This document shows positions 26,000-37,315 of a stretch of DNA of 64,000 nucleotides, piece after piece; position 1 is the stretch's first letter, and each line of letters opens with the position of its first letter. Source of the stretch: Vulcanimicrobiota bacterium (GTDB taxonomy: Bacteria; Vulcanimicrobiota; Vulcanimicrobiia; Vulcanimicrobiales; Vulcanimicrobiaceae). The notes beneath the pieces were generated by a model that was not told the origin of the DNA, searched no databases, and saw nothing but the letters and a program-made list of their open reading frames with translations. Location of the stretch: positions 1 through 64,000 of the forward strand of contig DAIDGX010000005.1 in the NCBI GenBank assembly GCA_027452165.1. Direction: 5' to 3'. The translations under genes and the position numbers were made by a program.

Positions 26000-26647
26000 A
26001 TGTGCCGAAGCCGTGCCCCGCTTCTCGCGGGACTATGCCTCACGCTGTGGGTCTGCCTTCCGATCGCTACGCGAGCCGCCGTACGCACCATTCCCGCAAC
26101 GCCGCTCGCGATCCGCACCTACGCTCATGTGTTGCGCCGCTTCAATCCGCAGCTGCCGTCATGGCAGAGCGAGGATCTTGCGCGCCATCTGCTCTCCTCG
26201 GCCTCGAAGTGGAAGATCGATACGAACATGCTCGCGGCGATCGTCACGGTCGAGTCGAGCTGGCACACGCATGCCCTCTCGAGCGCGGGTGCGATCGGCC
26301 TTGGGCAGTTGATGCCGGGCACCGCCGCGACGCTCGGTGTCGATCCACACAACCCGGCGCAAAATCTAGCCGGCGCCGCCAAGTACCTGCGCGGTCTGCT
26401 CGAGACGTTCGGCTCGAATCCGCACCGGTACGAACTCACCTTCGCCGCATACAATGCGGGCCCCAAGGCCGTGGAGCGCTACGGCGGCGTGCCGCCGTAC
26501 TACGAAACGCAGCGCTACGTGGTCAAAGTGCTACGCGCATGGAACGAACTCAACCATACCGTGCGCCTTCCCAAACGCGCGCTCGAGTTCGCGGAGCTTC
26601 CGCACAGCCCCGACATCGACTACTGGTTGCGCGACGAGCCGCGTTAG
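26000..26647 (+). CDS. Lytic transglycosylase (SLT domain)
   Basis: A 215-residue exported muramidase-like enzyme. A signal peptide (LLAGLCLTLWVCLPIATRAA) leads to an SLT domain with the catalytic glutamate in VTVESSW, then AIGLGQLMPGTAATLG and LTFAAYNAGPKAVERYGGVPPY. It cleaves peptidoglycan glycan strands to 1,6-anhydromuropeptides. The ATG at 26000 starts the signal. The 90-bp leader before it is GC-rich and strongly self-complementary (for example GCCGGG-AAAG-CCCGGC at about 25973-25988). Confidence 0.9.
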   Translation: MCRSRAPLLAGLCLTLWVCLPIATRAAVRTIPATPLAIRTYAHVLRRFNPQLPSWQSEDLARHLLSSASKWKIDTNMLAAIVTVESSWHTHALSSAGAIGLGQLMPGTAATLGVDPHNPAQNLAGAAKYLRGLLETFGSNPHRYELTFAAYNAGPKAVERYGGVPPYYETQRYVVKVLRAWNELNHTVRLPKRALEFAELPHSPDIDYWLRDEPR

Positions 26648-26687
26648 CGCGGCGCCACGCCGAGCTGCCCGAGATAGGCGCGCTGGA

Positions 26688-27158
26688 TCAGCGTCCGCGC
26701 AAGATCGACGCGGCGGCATCCGCAAGCGAATGCGTCGCGTCGATTTTTATGCCGGTCGCGCCGGCGTTGCGAGCAGCCTCCACGTCGCTCTCCTTGTCGC
26801 CCACGACGGCGATGCACGCGGGATCGATGTTCCAATCGCGAGCCGCGTCCAGCACGAGCTTAGGCTTAGGCTTACGGCATTCGCACGCGTCGTCCGGCGC
26901 GTGCTCGCAGATGTACCATCCGTCGAACGGGCCCAGCAGCGCATCGACCCGCGCGTTGACCATCCGCATCTGCTCGAGCGAGATCAGCCCGCGGCCTACG
27001 CCGCTTTGGTTCGTGAGCACGCCCACGCGCACACCTGCGGCGCGCAGGCGATCGAGCGTCGCGCGCGCGTCGCGCACGGGCACCACCCGCTCGGGATCGC
27101 CGTTATAGGGTACGTCTTCGACGAGCGTGCCGTCGCGATCGAAGAGTACTGAGCAAAT

Positions 27159-27170
<12 letters not shown>
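26688..27170 (-). CDS. HAD-IIIA phosphatase, GmhB-like
   Basis: A 160-residue phosphatase with HAD motif I FDRDGTL, motif II TNQSG, the zinc loop C-x-H-x6-C-x-C (CEHAPDDACEC) and motif III/IV KPKP...GDKESDV. This matches GmhB, which dephosphorylates D-glycero-manno-heptose 1,7-bisphosphate, though histidinol-phosphatase domains are close relatives. The only practical start is the TTG two bases after the thiC stop, lying inside a repeat-like motif; no good ribosome site is seen, so translation is probably coupled to thiC. Confidence 0.8.
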
Positions 27171-28969
<1,799 letters not shown>

Positions 28970-29122
28970 AATGCTGCCTGGACTACGACACGCGACGGCC
29001 CGGATACTTGTTGACGCGGGTCGCACGAGCACCGGACGCAGGTACCCTAAGCAGCCAATCGAACGCCCACAGCAGAGCTTGAGAAGCCCGTTGCTTTTCG
29101 CCGATGCGAGGGATTCCTTAGT

Positions 29123-30112
29123 ATGAAACGCCTGGCCGCTACGCTCCTCACCTTGCTCATGGCCGCCGCTCCGATCGTCGCCTCCCCGGCCGGATCGAAC
29201 AAGCTGCTCCAGAACCTCAAGGGCCGCGTCACCTACGGCGCGGGTGCGCCGAGCAAAGCTCTGCCACACGACGCGCAGATCGCGCTCAACGATAGCGATT
29301 TTGCCGCCACCGGTCCGAACTCCGAGGCAACGATCACGCTACCCGACAGCTCGAAAGTTACCATGGCCTCGAACAGCAACGTGCAGTTGGTCTCGTTTGA
29401 CCAGACCGGCATCGCAACCGCCAGATTCGTCGTGATCGGCAAAGTGCGCTTTGCGGTCGAACATCCGGCCGGTGCACGCGCCAACTACACGTTCCAGACG
29501 AGCACGGGACAGATCGCCGTGCGCGGCACCGTCGGCGACATCTTTGCGAACACGAACGGCCTGCAAGTCAACGTGTATGAGCTCTCCAACCCCAAGCTGC
29601 CGGTTCGGGTGAGGTTGAACAACGGCCAAGTCTTCACGCTCTCCGCGGGGCAATCGCTCGTCGCGACCGCGATCGCGGGCGCCATCACCGCATCGGTCAG
29701 CGGCCTCTCCCAATCGCTCTTCACGCCGTTTAGCGAGCTCGGCGCGCCCGCGAACGCAAGCTCACTCGGTATCAGCGCGACCAGCAGCGCGGCCGCCTCG
29801 AGCGCTGCCGCGACGACCGCAGCAGCGGGTGGCACGGCGAGCGTCTCGGCGGCCGCCGCCGCGGCGGTCGTCGGCGGCGCCGCCGCCGCAACGACGGTGA
29901 TCTCGAACTCGAACGCAACGCCGAGTAAGACGCAACCCGCACCGCAGCCAAGCACGACCTCGGTGCCCATCACCGTGCAGAACCTGCCCGCATCCCCAGC
30001 ACCGCCGCCGCCCGGCCCGCCGGCGCCGAATCCACCGCTCCCCGGACCGCCGCATGGCCAGGGTCCGCCGCGACCGCACATCCCGGGTGGACGCCCCTCC
30101 CCGCGCCCCTGA
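29123..30112 (+). CDS. Secreted FecR-domain protein with Ala- and Pro-rich tail
   Basis: A 329-residue exported protein. After the signal peptide comes a FecR domain (about 30-180): LKGRVTYG, GPNSEATITLPDSSKVTMASNSNVQL, GKVRFAV, TSTGQIAVRGT and LNNGQVFTLSAGQ. The second half is low complexity: an Ala/Ser stretch (about 225-265) that could span a membrane or act as a linker, then a proline-rich end (PPPPGPPAPNPPLPGPP). GAGGG lies upstream of the ATG. FecR domains outside iron signalling often bind cell-surface polymers; the role here is unknown. Confidence 0.85.
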   Translation: MKRLAATLLTLLMAAAPIVASPAGSNKLLQNLKGRVTYGAGAPSKALPHDAQIALNDSDFAATGPNSEATITLPDSSKVTMASNSNVQLVSFDQTGIATARFVVIGKVRFAVEHPAGARANYTFQTSTGQIAVRGTVGDIFANTNGLQVNVYELSNPKLPVRVRLNNGQVFTLSAGQSLVATAIAGAITASVSGLSQSLFTPFSELGAPANASSLGISATSSAAASSAAATTAAAGGTASVSAAAAAAVVGGAAAATTVISNSNATPSKTQPAPQPSTTSVPITVQNLPASPAPPPPGPPAPNPPLPGPPHGQGPPRPHIPGGRPSPRP

Positions 30113-30574
30113 TACCGGCGTAGCGCAAGGCGGTGACGTCTCGAGTCGCAAGTTAGAGACGTCTCGCTGCTTCTTTCGTGTCTATTGCCAACGGCGATAG
30201 ACCTCATCGTACGGGCCACTTGCGCGTACGAGGCCGTTTCATACCATCATGCGATGTTCGCGTGGGTTCGTTAGGCGACGTAAGGTGGCAATCGATGCAG
30301 CGATCGATCTCACGTGCGTCAACCCCGTCATGCACCGGGACCTTTTGACCATCGCGGCCCGAAGGTGACGTAATCGCAATTGCGCAACGGTATGCATCGT
30401 TGAGATCATCACGCCTAGCGGTGGTCTCATGCCCGAGGTGTGGGCGAGCACGTACGATGGCGGTGGCTTTGTGCCACGCTATTGCCACGTCCATATCCGG
30501 TGCTTGCAGATCGTTCAAGAACGGAGTTTTTTGTTGTTCCTCAAGAGATATCTCTGCGCGGCCGTGGCGATCGC

Positions 30575-30928
30575 ATGATAGTACCCATCACGGTCTTTCA
30601 CACCATGAAGGAAAATGTCGCGTGCGACAATTCTTGGGTAACGGGCTCCGTTGTCGTCGCCCAGGACGGCAAGGCACGGTATATCAGATCTATAGCAGAA
30701 CTAGTTGACCGAGCCGGCAATGTCGTCGGATGGGTATATCTTGCAGACGACTACGGAACCAATCGGGCAGAATACGTTCAAGTCGCTCCCCGTATATCCG
30801 ATCTCGAGGCAACGGAGCTAGGCCTTCACGGCAAACCCTCTGGGGGAACCCCAGCCCTGCTGCTTCGTCGGCCGCTTCCGCGAACTCTCACCGTGCGCGC
30901 CTGCTCGGCAAACACACGACCAAACTAG
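30575..30928 (+). CDS. Hypothetical protein, uncertain
   Basis: An open frame of 117 residues with plausible protein-like content (SWVTGSVVVAQDGKARYI, RAGNVVGWVYLADDYGTN) but codon use less GC-rich at third positions than its neighbours. It can be extended to a start at 30440. No domain recognised. Between 30113 and 30574 nothing else is supported; minus-strand frames there look like noise. The unusual composition may mean recent acquisition or decay. Confidence 0.35.
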   Translation: MIVPITVFHTMKENVACDNSWVTGSVVVAQDGKARYIRSIAELVDRAGNVVGWVYLADDYGTNRAEYVQVAPRISDLEATELGLHGKPSGGTPALLLRRPLPRTLTVRACSANTRPN

Positions 30929-30958
30929 CGAGCTTTTGATCGAACAATCCAAACGCAA

Positions 30959-30987
30959 GGGCCCTAGGCCGAGTCGGCGTAGGGCCC
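30959..30987 (+). terminator. Strong hairpin ahead of the pyruvate dehydrogenase genes
   Basis: GGGCCCTA pairs perfectly with TAGGGCCC, and the 13-base interior contains a smaller GCCG/CGGC stem. It stands about 90 bases before aceE. The following bases are C/T-mixed, not a T-run, so it could be a terminator for the upstream frame or a leader structure for aceE. Confidence 0.5.
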
Positions 30988-31077
30988 CTCCCGTTGCGGA
31001 TTTTTGGATCGCTCCGAAATGCGAATTGGATCGATCCTTCAGCAAGGGAATCGCCCACGAGCGGGAAGTGAGGGCGC

Positions 31078-33735
31078 ATGATCACGCACGATCCCGATCC
31101 ACAAGAGACCCAAGAATGGCTCGATGCCATGCGCGCCGTCGTCGCCGTCGAAGGCCCCGATCGCGCACGCGCGTTGCTCGAGGAACTCGTCGCCGAAGCG
31201 CGCAACGCCGGCGCACACGTCTCGCTCGGCTTCGAAACGCCCTACGTCAATACGATACCGCTCGACGAGCAACCGGTGATGCCCGGCGATCCGGAACTCG
31301 AAGCACGTTTGCGGCATTACACGCGCTGGAACGCGATGGCGATGGTCGTGCGCGCAAACAAAGAGTCGTCCGAACTCGGAGGGCACGTCGCGTCGTACGC
31401 ATCGGCGGCTACGCTCTACGACGTCGGCTTCAATCACTTTTTCCGCGCGCCGTCCGCCGATTTCGACGGCGATCTGGTGTACTTTCAAGGGCATAGCTCA
31501 CCAGGCTTCTACGCACGCGCGTTTCTCGAAGGGCGTATCTCGGAAGAGCAACTGGAACGGTTCCGGCGTGAAGTCGATGGCGGTGGGCTGCCGTCGTATC
31601 CGCATCCCTGGTTGATGCCGGATTTCTGGCAATTCCCAACGGTTTCGATGGGCCTCGGTCCGCTGATGTCGATCTATCAAGCGCACTTCATGCGCTATAT
31701 TCACGACCGCGGGCTCAAAGACGCAAGCGGGCGCAAGGTTTGGGCATTTCTCGGAGACGGTGAAACCGACGAACCCGAAACACTCGGCGCGATTTCGCTC
31801 GCGGGCCGCGAAAAACTCGACAACCTCATCTGGGTGGTCAACTGCAACCTGCAGCGGCTCGACGGTCCGGTGCGCGGCAACGGCAAGATCATCCAAGAGC
31901 TCGAGCGCGTCTTTCGCGGGGCCGGATGGAACGTGCTCAAAGTGATTTGGGGCAGCAAATGGGATCAATTGCTGCGCAAAGACACAACCGGGCGCCTCGT
32001 GCAACTCATGAACGAAACGGTCGATGGCGATTATCAAACGTTCAAATCACGCAACGGCAAGTACGTGCGGGACGAGTTTTTCGGCCGGTATCCCGAGACA
32101 GCGGCCCTCGTCGCCGACTGGACCGACGACGAGATTTGGGATCTGCAACGCGGCGGACATGACCCGCTGAAGGTCTATGCCGCCTATCACCAGGCGGTCA
32201 ATCACATCGGCGCGCCGACGGTGATCTTGGCGAAAACGATCAAGGGATACGGCATGGGCGATGCGGGTGAGGCCCGCAACATCGCGCACCAAGCAAAGAA
32301 GATGGACATCGATTCGATGCGCCAGTTCCGCGACCGCTTTCTGATACCGGTCAGTGACGCCGAGATCGAGAACGTGCCGTTCTGCCGGCCGCCCGACGAC
32401 AGCCCGGAGATGCGCTATCTGCGCGAACGGGTCAAGGAGCACGGTTCCTTGCCGCAGCGGCGTCAAAAATCGGAGACGCTCGCCGTACCAGAACTCTCCG
32501 CGTTCGAAGCGCAATTTCAGAGTACCGGCGATCGCGAAATTTCGACCACGATGGCGTTCGTGCGTATCCTCAATACCATCGTGCGCGACAGCGTGGTCGG
32601 CCCCCGCGTCGTCCCGATCGTCGCCGACGAATCGCGGACGTTCGGCATGGAAGGCATGTTCCGCCAACTCGGCATCTACTCGTCGGTCGGGCAACTCTAC
32701 CACCCGCAAGACGCCGAGCAACTGATGTGGTACCGCGAGGACAAACACGGACAGATTCTGCAAGAAGGCATCAACGAAGCTGGCGCCCTCTCGTCGTTCA
32801 TCGCCGCAGGGACGTCCTACTCGAACCACAACCTGCCGATGGTTCCGTTTTACATCTTCTACTCGATGTTCGGGTTTCAACGGATCGGCGATCTCGCGTG
32901 GGCGGCCGGCGACTCGCGCACGCGTGGCTTCTTGCTCGGCGGCACGTCGGGTCGCACCACGCTCAATGGCGAGGGCCTGCAGCACGAAGATGGGCAGAGC
33001 CAAGTCATCGCTTCGTTCATCCCCAACTGCCGCAGCTTCGACCCCACCTTCGGCTACGAGGTGGCGGTCATCGTTCAAGACGGTTTGCGCCGCATGCTCA
33101 CCGAGCAAGAGGACGTGTACTACTACATCACCCTGCTCAACGAGAACTACGCGCATCCGGAGATGCCTGCCGGCGCGGCACCCGGCATCCTGCGCGGCAT
33201 GTATCTGTTGCGCGATGGCGGCGCGGCCAAAAAAGCACCGCGCGTGCAATTGATGGGAAGCGGCGCGATTCTGCGTGAGGTGATCGCCGCAAGCGACCTG
33301 CTTGCCCAAGACTGGAAGGTACAGAGCGACATCTGGAGCGTGACGAGCTTCAACGAGCTGGCGCGCGACGGCGCGGCGGTGGCCCGCGAGAACTTGCTGC
33401 ACCCCGAACGCGAGCGCACACTGAGCTTCGCCGAACAGGCGCTCGCGGACCGTCAGGGCCCCGCCGTCGCCGCGACGGATTACGTACGTCTGTATGCCGA
33501 TGCGATTCGCCCCTATTTGGGACGCCGTCGCTACGTCACGCTCGGTACCGACGGCTTCGGACGCAGCGATTATCGGCGCAAGCTGCGCGAGTTTTTCGAA
33601 GTGAATCGGTACTGGGTCACGATCGCCGCGTTGAACGCACTCGCGGACGAAGGCACGATCGAGCGCTCGCGTGTCGCCGAGGCGATCGCGAAGTACGGCA
33701 TCGATTCCGCCAAACCCAACCCTCTTGGCGTCTAA
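31078..33735 (+). CDS. aceE: Pyruvate dehydrogenase E1 component, homodimeric type
   Basis: An 885-residue thiamine-diphosphate enzyme that decarboxylates pyruvate and transfers acetyl to E2 lipoyl groups. Length and order match single-chain E1: substrate-binding H in ASYASAATLYDVGFNHFFR, the ThDP/Mg motif GDGETDEPE ... NLIWVVNCNLQRLDGPVRGN, and transketolase-like central segment (SRTFGMEGMFRQLGIYSS). GAGGG precedes the ATG. It is followed after 19 bp by aceF. No E3 gene is linked, so E3 must come from elsewhere; MerA in this window is not a substitute. Confidence 0.97.
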   Translation: MITHDPDPQETQEWLDAMRAVVAVEGPDRARALLEELVAEARNAGAHVSLGFETPYVNTIPLDEQPVMPGDPELEARLRHYTRWNAMAMVVRANKESSELGGHVASYASAATLYDVGFNHFFRAPSADFDGDLVYFQGHSSPGFYARAFLEGRISEEQLERFRREVDGGGLPSYPHPWLMPDFWQFPTVSMGLGPLMSIYQAHFMRYIHDRGLKDASGRKVWAFLGDGETDEPETLGAISLAGREKLDNLIWVVNCNLQRLDGPVRGNGKIIQELERVFRGAGWNVLKVIWGSKWDQLLRKDTTGRLVQLMNETVDGDYQTFKSRNGKYVRDEFFGRYPETAALVADWTDDEIWDLQRGGHDPLKVYAAYHQAVNHIGAPTVILAKTIKGYGMGDAGEARNIAHQAKKMDIDSMRQFRDRFLIPVSDAEIENVPFCRPPDDSPEMRYLRERVKEHGSLPQRRQKSETLAVPELSAFEAQFQSTGDREISTTMAFVRILNTIVRDSVVGPRVVPIVADESRTFGMEGMFRQLGIYSSVGQLYHPQDAEQLMWYREDKHGQILQEGINEAGALSSFIAAGTSYSNHNLPMVPFYIFYSMFGFQRIGDLAWAAGDSRTRGFLLGGTSGRTTLNGEGLQHEDGQSQVIASFIPNCRSFDPTFGYEVAVIVQDGLRRMLTEQEDVYYYITLLNENYAHPEMPAGAAPGILRGMYLLRDGGAAKKAPRVQLMGSGAILREVIAASDLLAQDWKVQSDIWSVTSFNELARDGAAVARENLLHPERERTLSFAEQALADRQGPAVAATDYVRLYADAIRPYLGRRRYVTLGTDGFGRSDYRRKLREFFEVNRYWVTIAALNALADEGTIERSRVAEAIAKYGIDSAKPNPLGV

Positions 33736-33754
33736 GCGACGGTAGGTACACGAG

Positions 33755-35341
33755 TTGAGCAGCACGATCGAAGTCAAAGTTCCCGACATTGGTGATTTCA
33801 AGAACATCCCGGTAATCGAAGTTCTGGTCAAACCGGGCGATCGCATCAAAAAGAACGATCCGCTCGTCACGCTCGAGAGCGAGAAGGCGACGATGGAGGT
33901 GCCCGCCGAGCGCGATGGCGTGGTGCAAGAGCTCCACGTGAAGGTCGGTGATAAGGTCTCAGAGGGGACGGTTATCCTCGCGCTCGCGAGTGATGCCGCT
34001 GCTCCCGCTGCGCAAACGCCGCCGGCCGCGCCGCCGCAAGCTGCGCCGGCACAAGCTGCGACGGCGCCAGCGCTCCTCGAATTGCGCGTTCCCGACATCG
34101 GTGACTTCAAGAACATTCCGGTGATCGACGTTCTCGTGAAGCCGGGCGACGAGGTGACGCGCGATGCGCCGCTCGTCACGCTCGAGAGCGAGAAGGCCTC
34201 GATGGACGTGCCCGCCACGAGCGCTGGGCGCATCAAGGAGGTGCGCGTCAAGCTCGGCGATCGTGTCTCCGAAGGTAGCGTGATCGCAACGATGGAGCCC
34301 TCCGAGATGCTCGTGGCGACCAAGGAGCCAACGCACGCCCCACAAGCGGAGGCGCGCGCCACGCCACCCCCTTCGAGCGGTGCAGACGTCGCGGCTTCGA
34401 GCGATTCGCGCGTCGCGACGAACGTCGCGCGGGTCGTCCACGCCTCGCCTGCGATCCGACGGCTCGCACGCGAGCTCGGTGTTGATCTCCGTGCGGTGAA
34501 CGGGACGGGACCGCACGGCCGCGTACGCCGCGAGGACGTGCACGGTTTCGTCAAAGCCGCCCTCGCGCAGGGTGGCGCAGCGCCCGGGGCGGGCGCGACG
34601 AATAGTGCCGGGCTTCCACCTTGGCCGCGGATCGACTTCGCGCAGTTCGGCGCGATCGAGCGCACGCCGCTTCCGCGCATCAAGAAATTCTCGGGCCCGA
34701 ACCTGCATCGTAATTGGCTTCAGATTCCGCACATCACGAACTACGACGAAGCCGATATCACGGAACTCGAAGCGTTCCGCACGACGGTCAACGCCGAGCA
34801 GGGCAAAAGTGGCGGCGTAAAACTGACGATGCTCGCATTTCTGATCAAAGCAGTCGTTGCCGCGCTCCAGAAATTCCCAGAGTTCAACAGCTCGCTCGAT
34901 GGCGACGATCTCGTGTACAAACGCTACTACAACATCGGTTTTGCTGCCGATACCCCGAATGGACTCGTCGTCCCGGTGCTCAAGGGGGCCGACACCAAAG
35001 GGCTGCTCGAAATCGCGCGCGATACCGCCGAGCTTGCCGCCAAGGCTCGCGACGGGAAGCTCGGCATCGCCGACATGCAGGGCGGCACGTTTACGATCTC
35101 GTCGATCGGTGGTATCGGCGGCACCCAGTTCACCCAGATCGTGAACGCCCCCGAGGTCGCGATCCTGGGCGCGACGCGCGCCGCGATGAAGCCGATGTGG
35201 GACGGAACGGCGTTCGTTCCACGGCTGATGCTACCGATCAGCGTCAGCTACGATCACCGCGTGATCGACGGGGCTGGCGCCGCGCGCTTTCTCGTGCTGA
35301 TGGCACGCCTGCTGGGGGACTTCAAGCGGGTTTTGCTGTAA
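33755..35341 (+). CDS. aceF: Dihydrolipoamide acetyltransferase E2, two lipoyl domains
   Basis: A 528-residue PDH core subunit. Two lipoyl domains (about 1-78 and 110-188) each have the lipoylated lysine in a DK-like site: LESEKATMEVP and LESEKASMDVP. Ala/Pro-rich linkers follow, then the E1/E3-binding domain (about 230-265, ASPAIRRLARELGVDL...GRVRREDV) and the catalytic domain with SYDHRVIDGA near the end. The start is TTG, 19 bases after aceE. The linker pattern resembles gammaproteobacterial AceF. Confidence 0.96.
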   Translation: MSSTIEVKVPDIGDFKNIPVIEVLVKPGDRIKKNDPLVTLESEKATMEVPAERDGVVQELHVKVGDKVSEGTVILALASDAAAPAAQTPPAAPPQAAPAQAATAPALLELRVPDIGDFKNIPVIDVLVKPGDEVTRDAPLVTLESEKASMDVPATSAGRIKEVRVKLGDRVSEGSVIATMEPSEMLVATKEPTHAPQAEARATPPPSSGADVAASSDSRVATNVARVVHASPAIRRLARELGVDLRAVNGTGPHGRVRREDVHGFVKAALAQGGAAPGAGATNSAGLPPWPRIDFAQFGAIERTPLPRIKKFSGPNLHRNWLQIPHITNYDEADITELEAFRTTVNAEQGKSGGVKLTMLAFLIKAVVAALQKFPEFNSSLDGDDLVYKRYYNIGFAADTPNGLVVPVLKGADTKGLLEIARDTAELAAKARDGKLGIADMQGGTFTISSIGGIGGTQFTQIVNAPEVAILGATRAAMKPMWDGTAFVPRLMLPISVSYDHRVIDGAGAARFLVLMARLLGDFKRVLL

Positions 35342-35351
35342 CGCGCTCTGC

Positions 35352-36389
35352 ATGAGCCGCGACGACGGCATCCGCTTCCTCACCGAGCGCATCAACGAGG
35401 TCGAACGGGAACGCGACGAATTGCTCGGCAAGAGCCAGCAACTCGTTGCGCTGCAGCGCACCTTCGTTGATATCGTCGCGTCTTCGGACGAGCGCTCGCT
35501 TATCGCAACCGCCCTGCGCGGCGCGTGGCTCGGACTCGGTTGTACGCGCGCACTCTGGTTTCAGATCGACGCGCCCACCGAGATCTCCGCGCTCGTGGAG
35601 ATCGATGGCGAAGGGGTCGTCGAATCCGAGTATGGCGGTACGCTGCCGCCGGCATCCTCGCTCGTGCGAATCGCGTGCGGCGACAGCGATGCCGCTACCG
35701 GCTGGGCAACCGACTTCGACGCCCCGCTCTTCGACACGCGACGCCGGTACGCCGCGGCCGCGGTGCGCCCGAGCGTCGGCTCAGCTTACATTCTCTACGT
35801 GGACGGGTCCAACGATCGCAGCGCCTCGACCTGGATCGCATCGTCGCTGCGCGAGCTTGCAACCCATGCTGCCTTTGCTCTCGAACGGCAGCGCCTCGGC
35901 GCCGAACTCGAACGCCTGGCCATGCACGATCCGCTGACCGGCCTATTCAATCGACGCGCGCTGATCGAACGCTTGCGCAGCGAACTGGCGCTGCAACGCC
36001 GCACGCTCGAACCACTGGCGTTTGCAATGATCGACGTCGATGACTTCAAGCAGATCAACGATTCGCGCGGGCATGCAGGCGGCGATGAGGCGCTCGTCTC
36101 CGTCGCCGATGCGCTGCGAGCGAACACACGCGAAATCGACGTACCCGCTCGCTTTGCTGGTGATGAGTTCGCGCTCATCATGCCGCGCACCGATGTCGCC
36201 TCGATTGCCGCGGTCATGTCCCGCATCTACGCCACCTTAGAGCGACACGGCCTACGCTGCTCGACCGGCATCGCATTTTCCCGCTCGGCCGATGAGATCG
36301 AACCGCTGCTCGCGCGAGCAGATGAAGCGCTCTATCAAGCCAAGGCAGCGGGGAAGAACGCCTACCGAATCGCGTCGGAGGATTCGTAA
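35352..36389 (+). CDS. GAF-like sensor diguanylate cyclase with AGDEF variant
   Basis: A 345-residue cytoplasmic protein: an N-terminal coiled coil (about 5-35), a GAF-like domain (about 40-185), and a GGDEF domain (about 195-340) with LTGLFNRRAL, MIDVDDFKQIND and AGHAGGDEAL preceding the active loop. The signature reads RFAGDEF instead of RYGGDEF; the first Gly to Ala change is seen in some active cyclases. The inhibitory I-site RxxD (REID) is kept five residues before it. It starts 10 bp after aceF, so c-di-GMP production might follow PDH expression. Its 3' end overlaps the WYL gene. Confidence 0.88.
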   Translation: MSRDDGIRFLTERINEVERERDELLGKSQQLVALQRTFVDIVASSDERSLIATALRGAWLGLGCTRALWFQIDAPTEISALVEIDGEGVVESEYGGTLPPASSLVRIACGDSDAATGWATDFDAPLFDTRRRYAAAAVRPSVGSAYILYVDGSNDRSASTWIASSLRELATHAAFALERQRLGAELERLAMHDPLTGLFNRRALIERLRSELALQRRTLEPLAFAMIDVDDFKQINDSRGHAGGDEALVSVADALRANTREIDVPARFAGDEFALIMPRTDVASIAAVMSRIYATLERHGLRCSTGIAFSRSADEIEPLLARADEALYQAKAAGKNAYRIASEDS

Positions 36390-37315
36390 CGCTCCAGTAA
36401 ATGCCTTGCGTGCGCGACGACCGCATCACGAAGCGCGAGCGGCTCGACGAGCTCGACCGATTCATTCCAGAGCACCAGATGTCCGACCGCCGCGCGTTCG
36501 CTCGCAAAATGCACCACCACGAGCGACGGTTCGTTCGGGTCGGGATGTTCCATCGGCCAATATCCGTTGATCGAATCGAGCGCAGCCGGTGATACGCGCA
36601 ATGTCACGCTGAAGCGTTCGACGCTGCTTCGCACCGATGCCGCGCTCTCTTGCCAGTATGCATCCAAATCAAATGCAGGGTCGCGTTCGAAGCGCTCGTT
36701 GCGCTCGGCAACGTGACGAATGCGATCCACCCGGAAGCTGCGATACCCCTGCGGCGTACGCGCGATCAGATACCACACACCGGCCTTCGAAACGAGACCG
36801 TACGGCTCGATCATCCGCGTGCTCGAGGCTCCCGTTCGATCTTCGTATCCCAGATCGAGCGCGCGATCGTCCCAGACCGCGCGGCGCAAGAGTGCAAGCT
36901 GCTCGACCGGTGGATCGGACTGATTCCATCGTCGCTGGTCGATGTGAATGCGGCCACGCGCTTTCTCGGCAGCGCGACGTTGCACGTCGGAGAATCCACC
37001 ACGCAGTTTCTCGAGCGCGCGATCCATGTTTGCCCCAAGGCCAAGATCGCTCAAAATCGCTGTTCCGGAGATGAAGAGCGCGCGTATCTCATCTTCCCCA
37101 AAATGCAAGAGCGCTTTGCGGTAGCCTTCGGCAAGCGCAATGCCGCCCTCAGCCCCGCGCTCCGAATAGACGGGGATTCCCGAAGCGGAAAGCGCATCGA
37201 CGTCGCGGTAAATCGTCCGTTCGCTCACCTCGAGCCGCGCAGCGAGCTCGCGAGCTGTTCGGCGCGGCGCCGATTGCAGCATGAGCAACAACGAGACGAG
37301 GCGATCGGCTTTCAC
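36362..37315 (-). CDS. HTH/WYL-domain transcriptional regulator (YafY-type)
   Basis: A 317-residue regulator with an N-terminal HTH (RTARELAARLEVSERTIYRDVDAL) and a WYL domain around 140-225 (IEPYGLVSKAGVWYLIA, YRSFRVDRI), plus a WCX-like C-terminus. WYL domains bind nucleic acids or nucleotides and regulate varied genes. The GTG start overlaps the stop of the upstream TMEM175-type gene (GTGA). It is last in a long minus-strand run and may be its regulator. Confidence 0.9.
   Translation of the reverse strand: MKADRLVSLLLMLQSAPRRTARELAARLEVSERTIYRDVDALSASGIPVYSERGAEGGIALAEGYRKALLHFGEDEIRALFISGTAILSDLGLGANMDRALEKLRGGFSDVQRRAAEKARGRIHIDQRRWNQSDPPVEQLALLRRAVWDDRALDLGYEDRTGASSTRMIEPYGLVSKAGVWYLIARTPQGYRSFRVDRIRHVAERNERFERDPAFDLDAYWQESAASVRSSVERFSVTLRVSPAALDSINGYWPMEHPDPNEPSLVVVHFASERAAVGHLVLWNESVELVEPLALRDAVVAHARHLLERYESSDAIR

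Noticed and set aside
25907-26000. Fluoride riboswitch upstream of the crcB operon
   Set aside because: The conserved GATGG and pseudoknot segments of the crcB motif are not found on the minus strand here.
30204-30518. Minus-strand 104-codon frame with a CIDCH-like string
   Set aside because: The apparent CxxC-H is isolated, with no signal peptide, no ribosome site and no surrounding cytochrome pattern.
32047-34683. 878-codon open frame antisense to aceE and aceF
   Set aside because: Both sense genes have complete family signatures; the antisense product is low-complexity and unrelated to any family.
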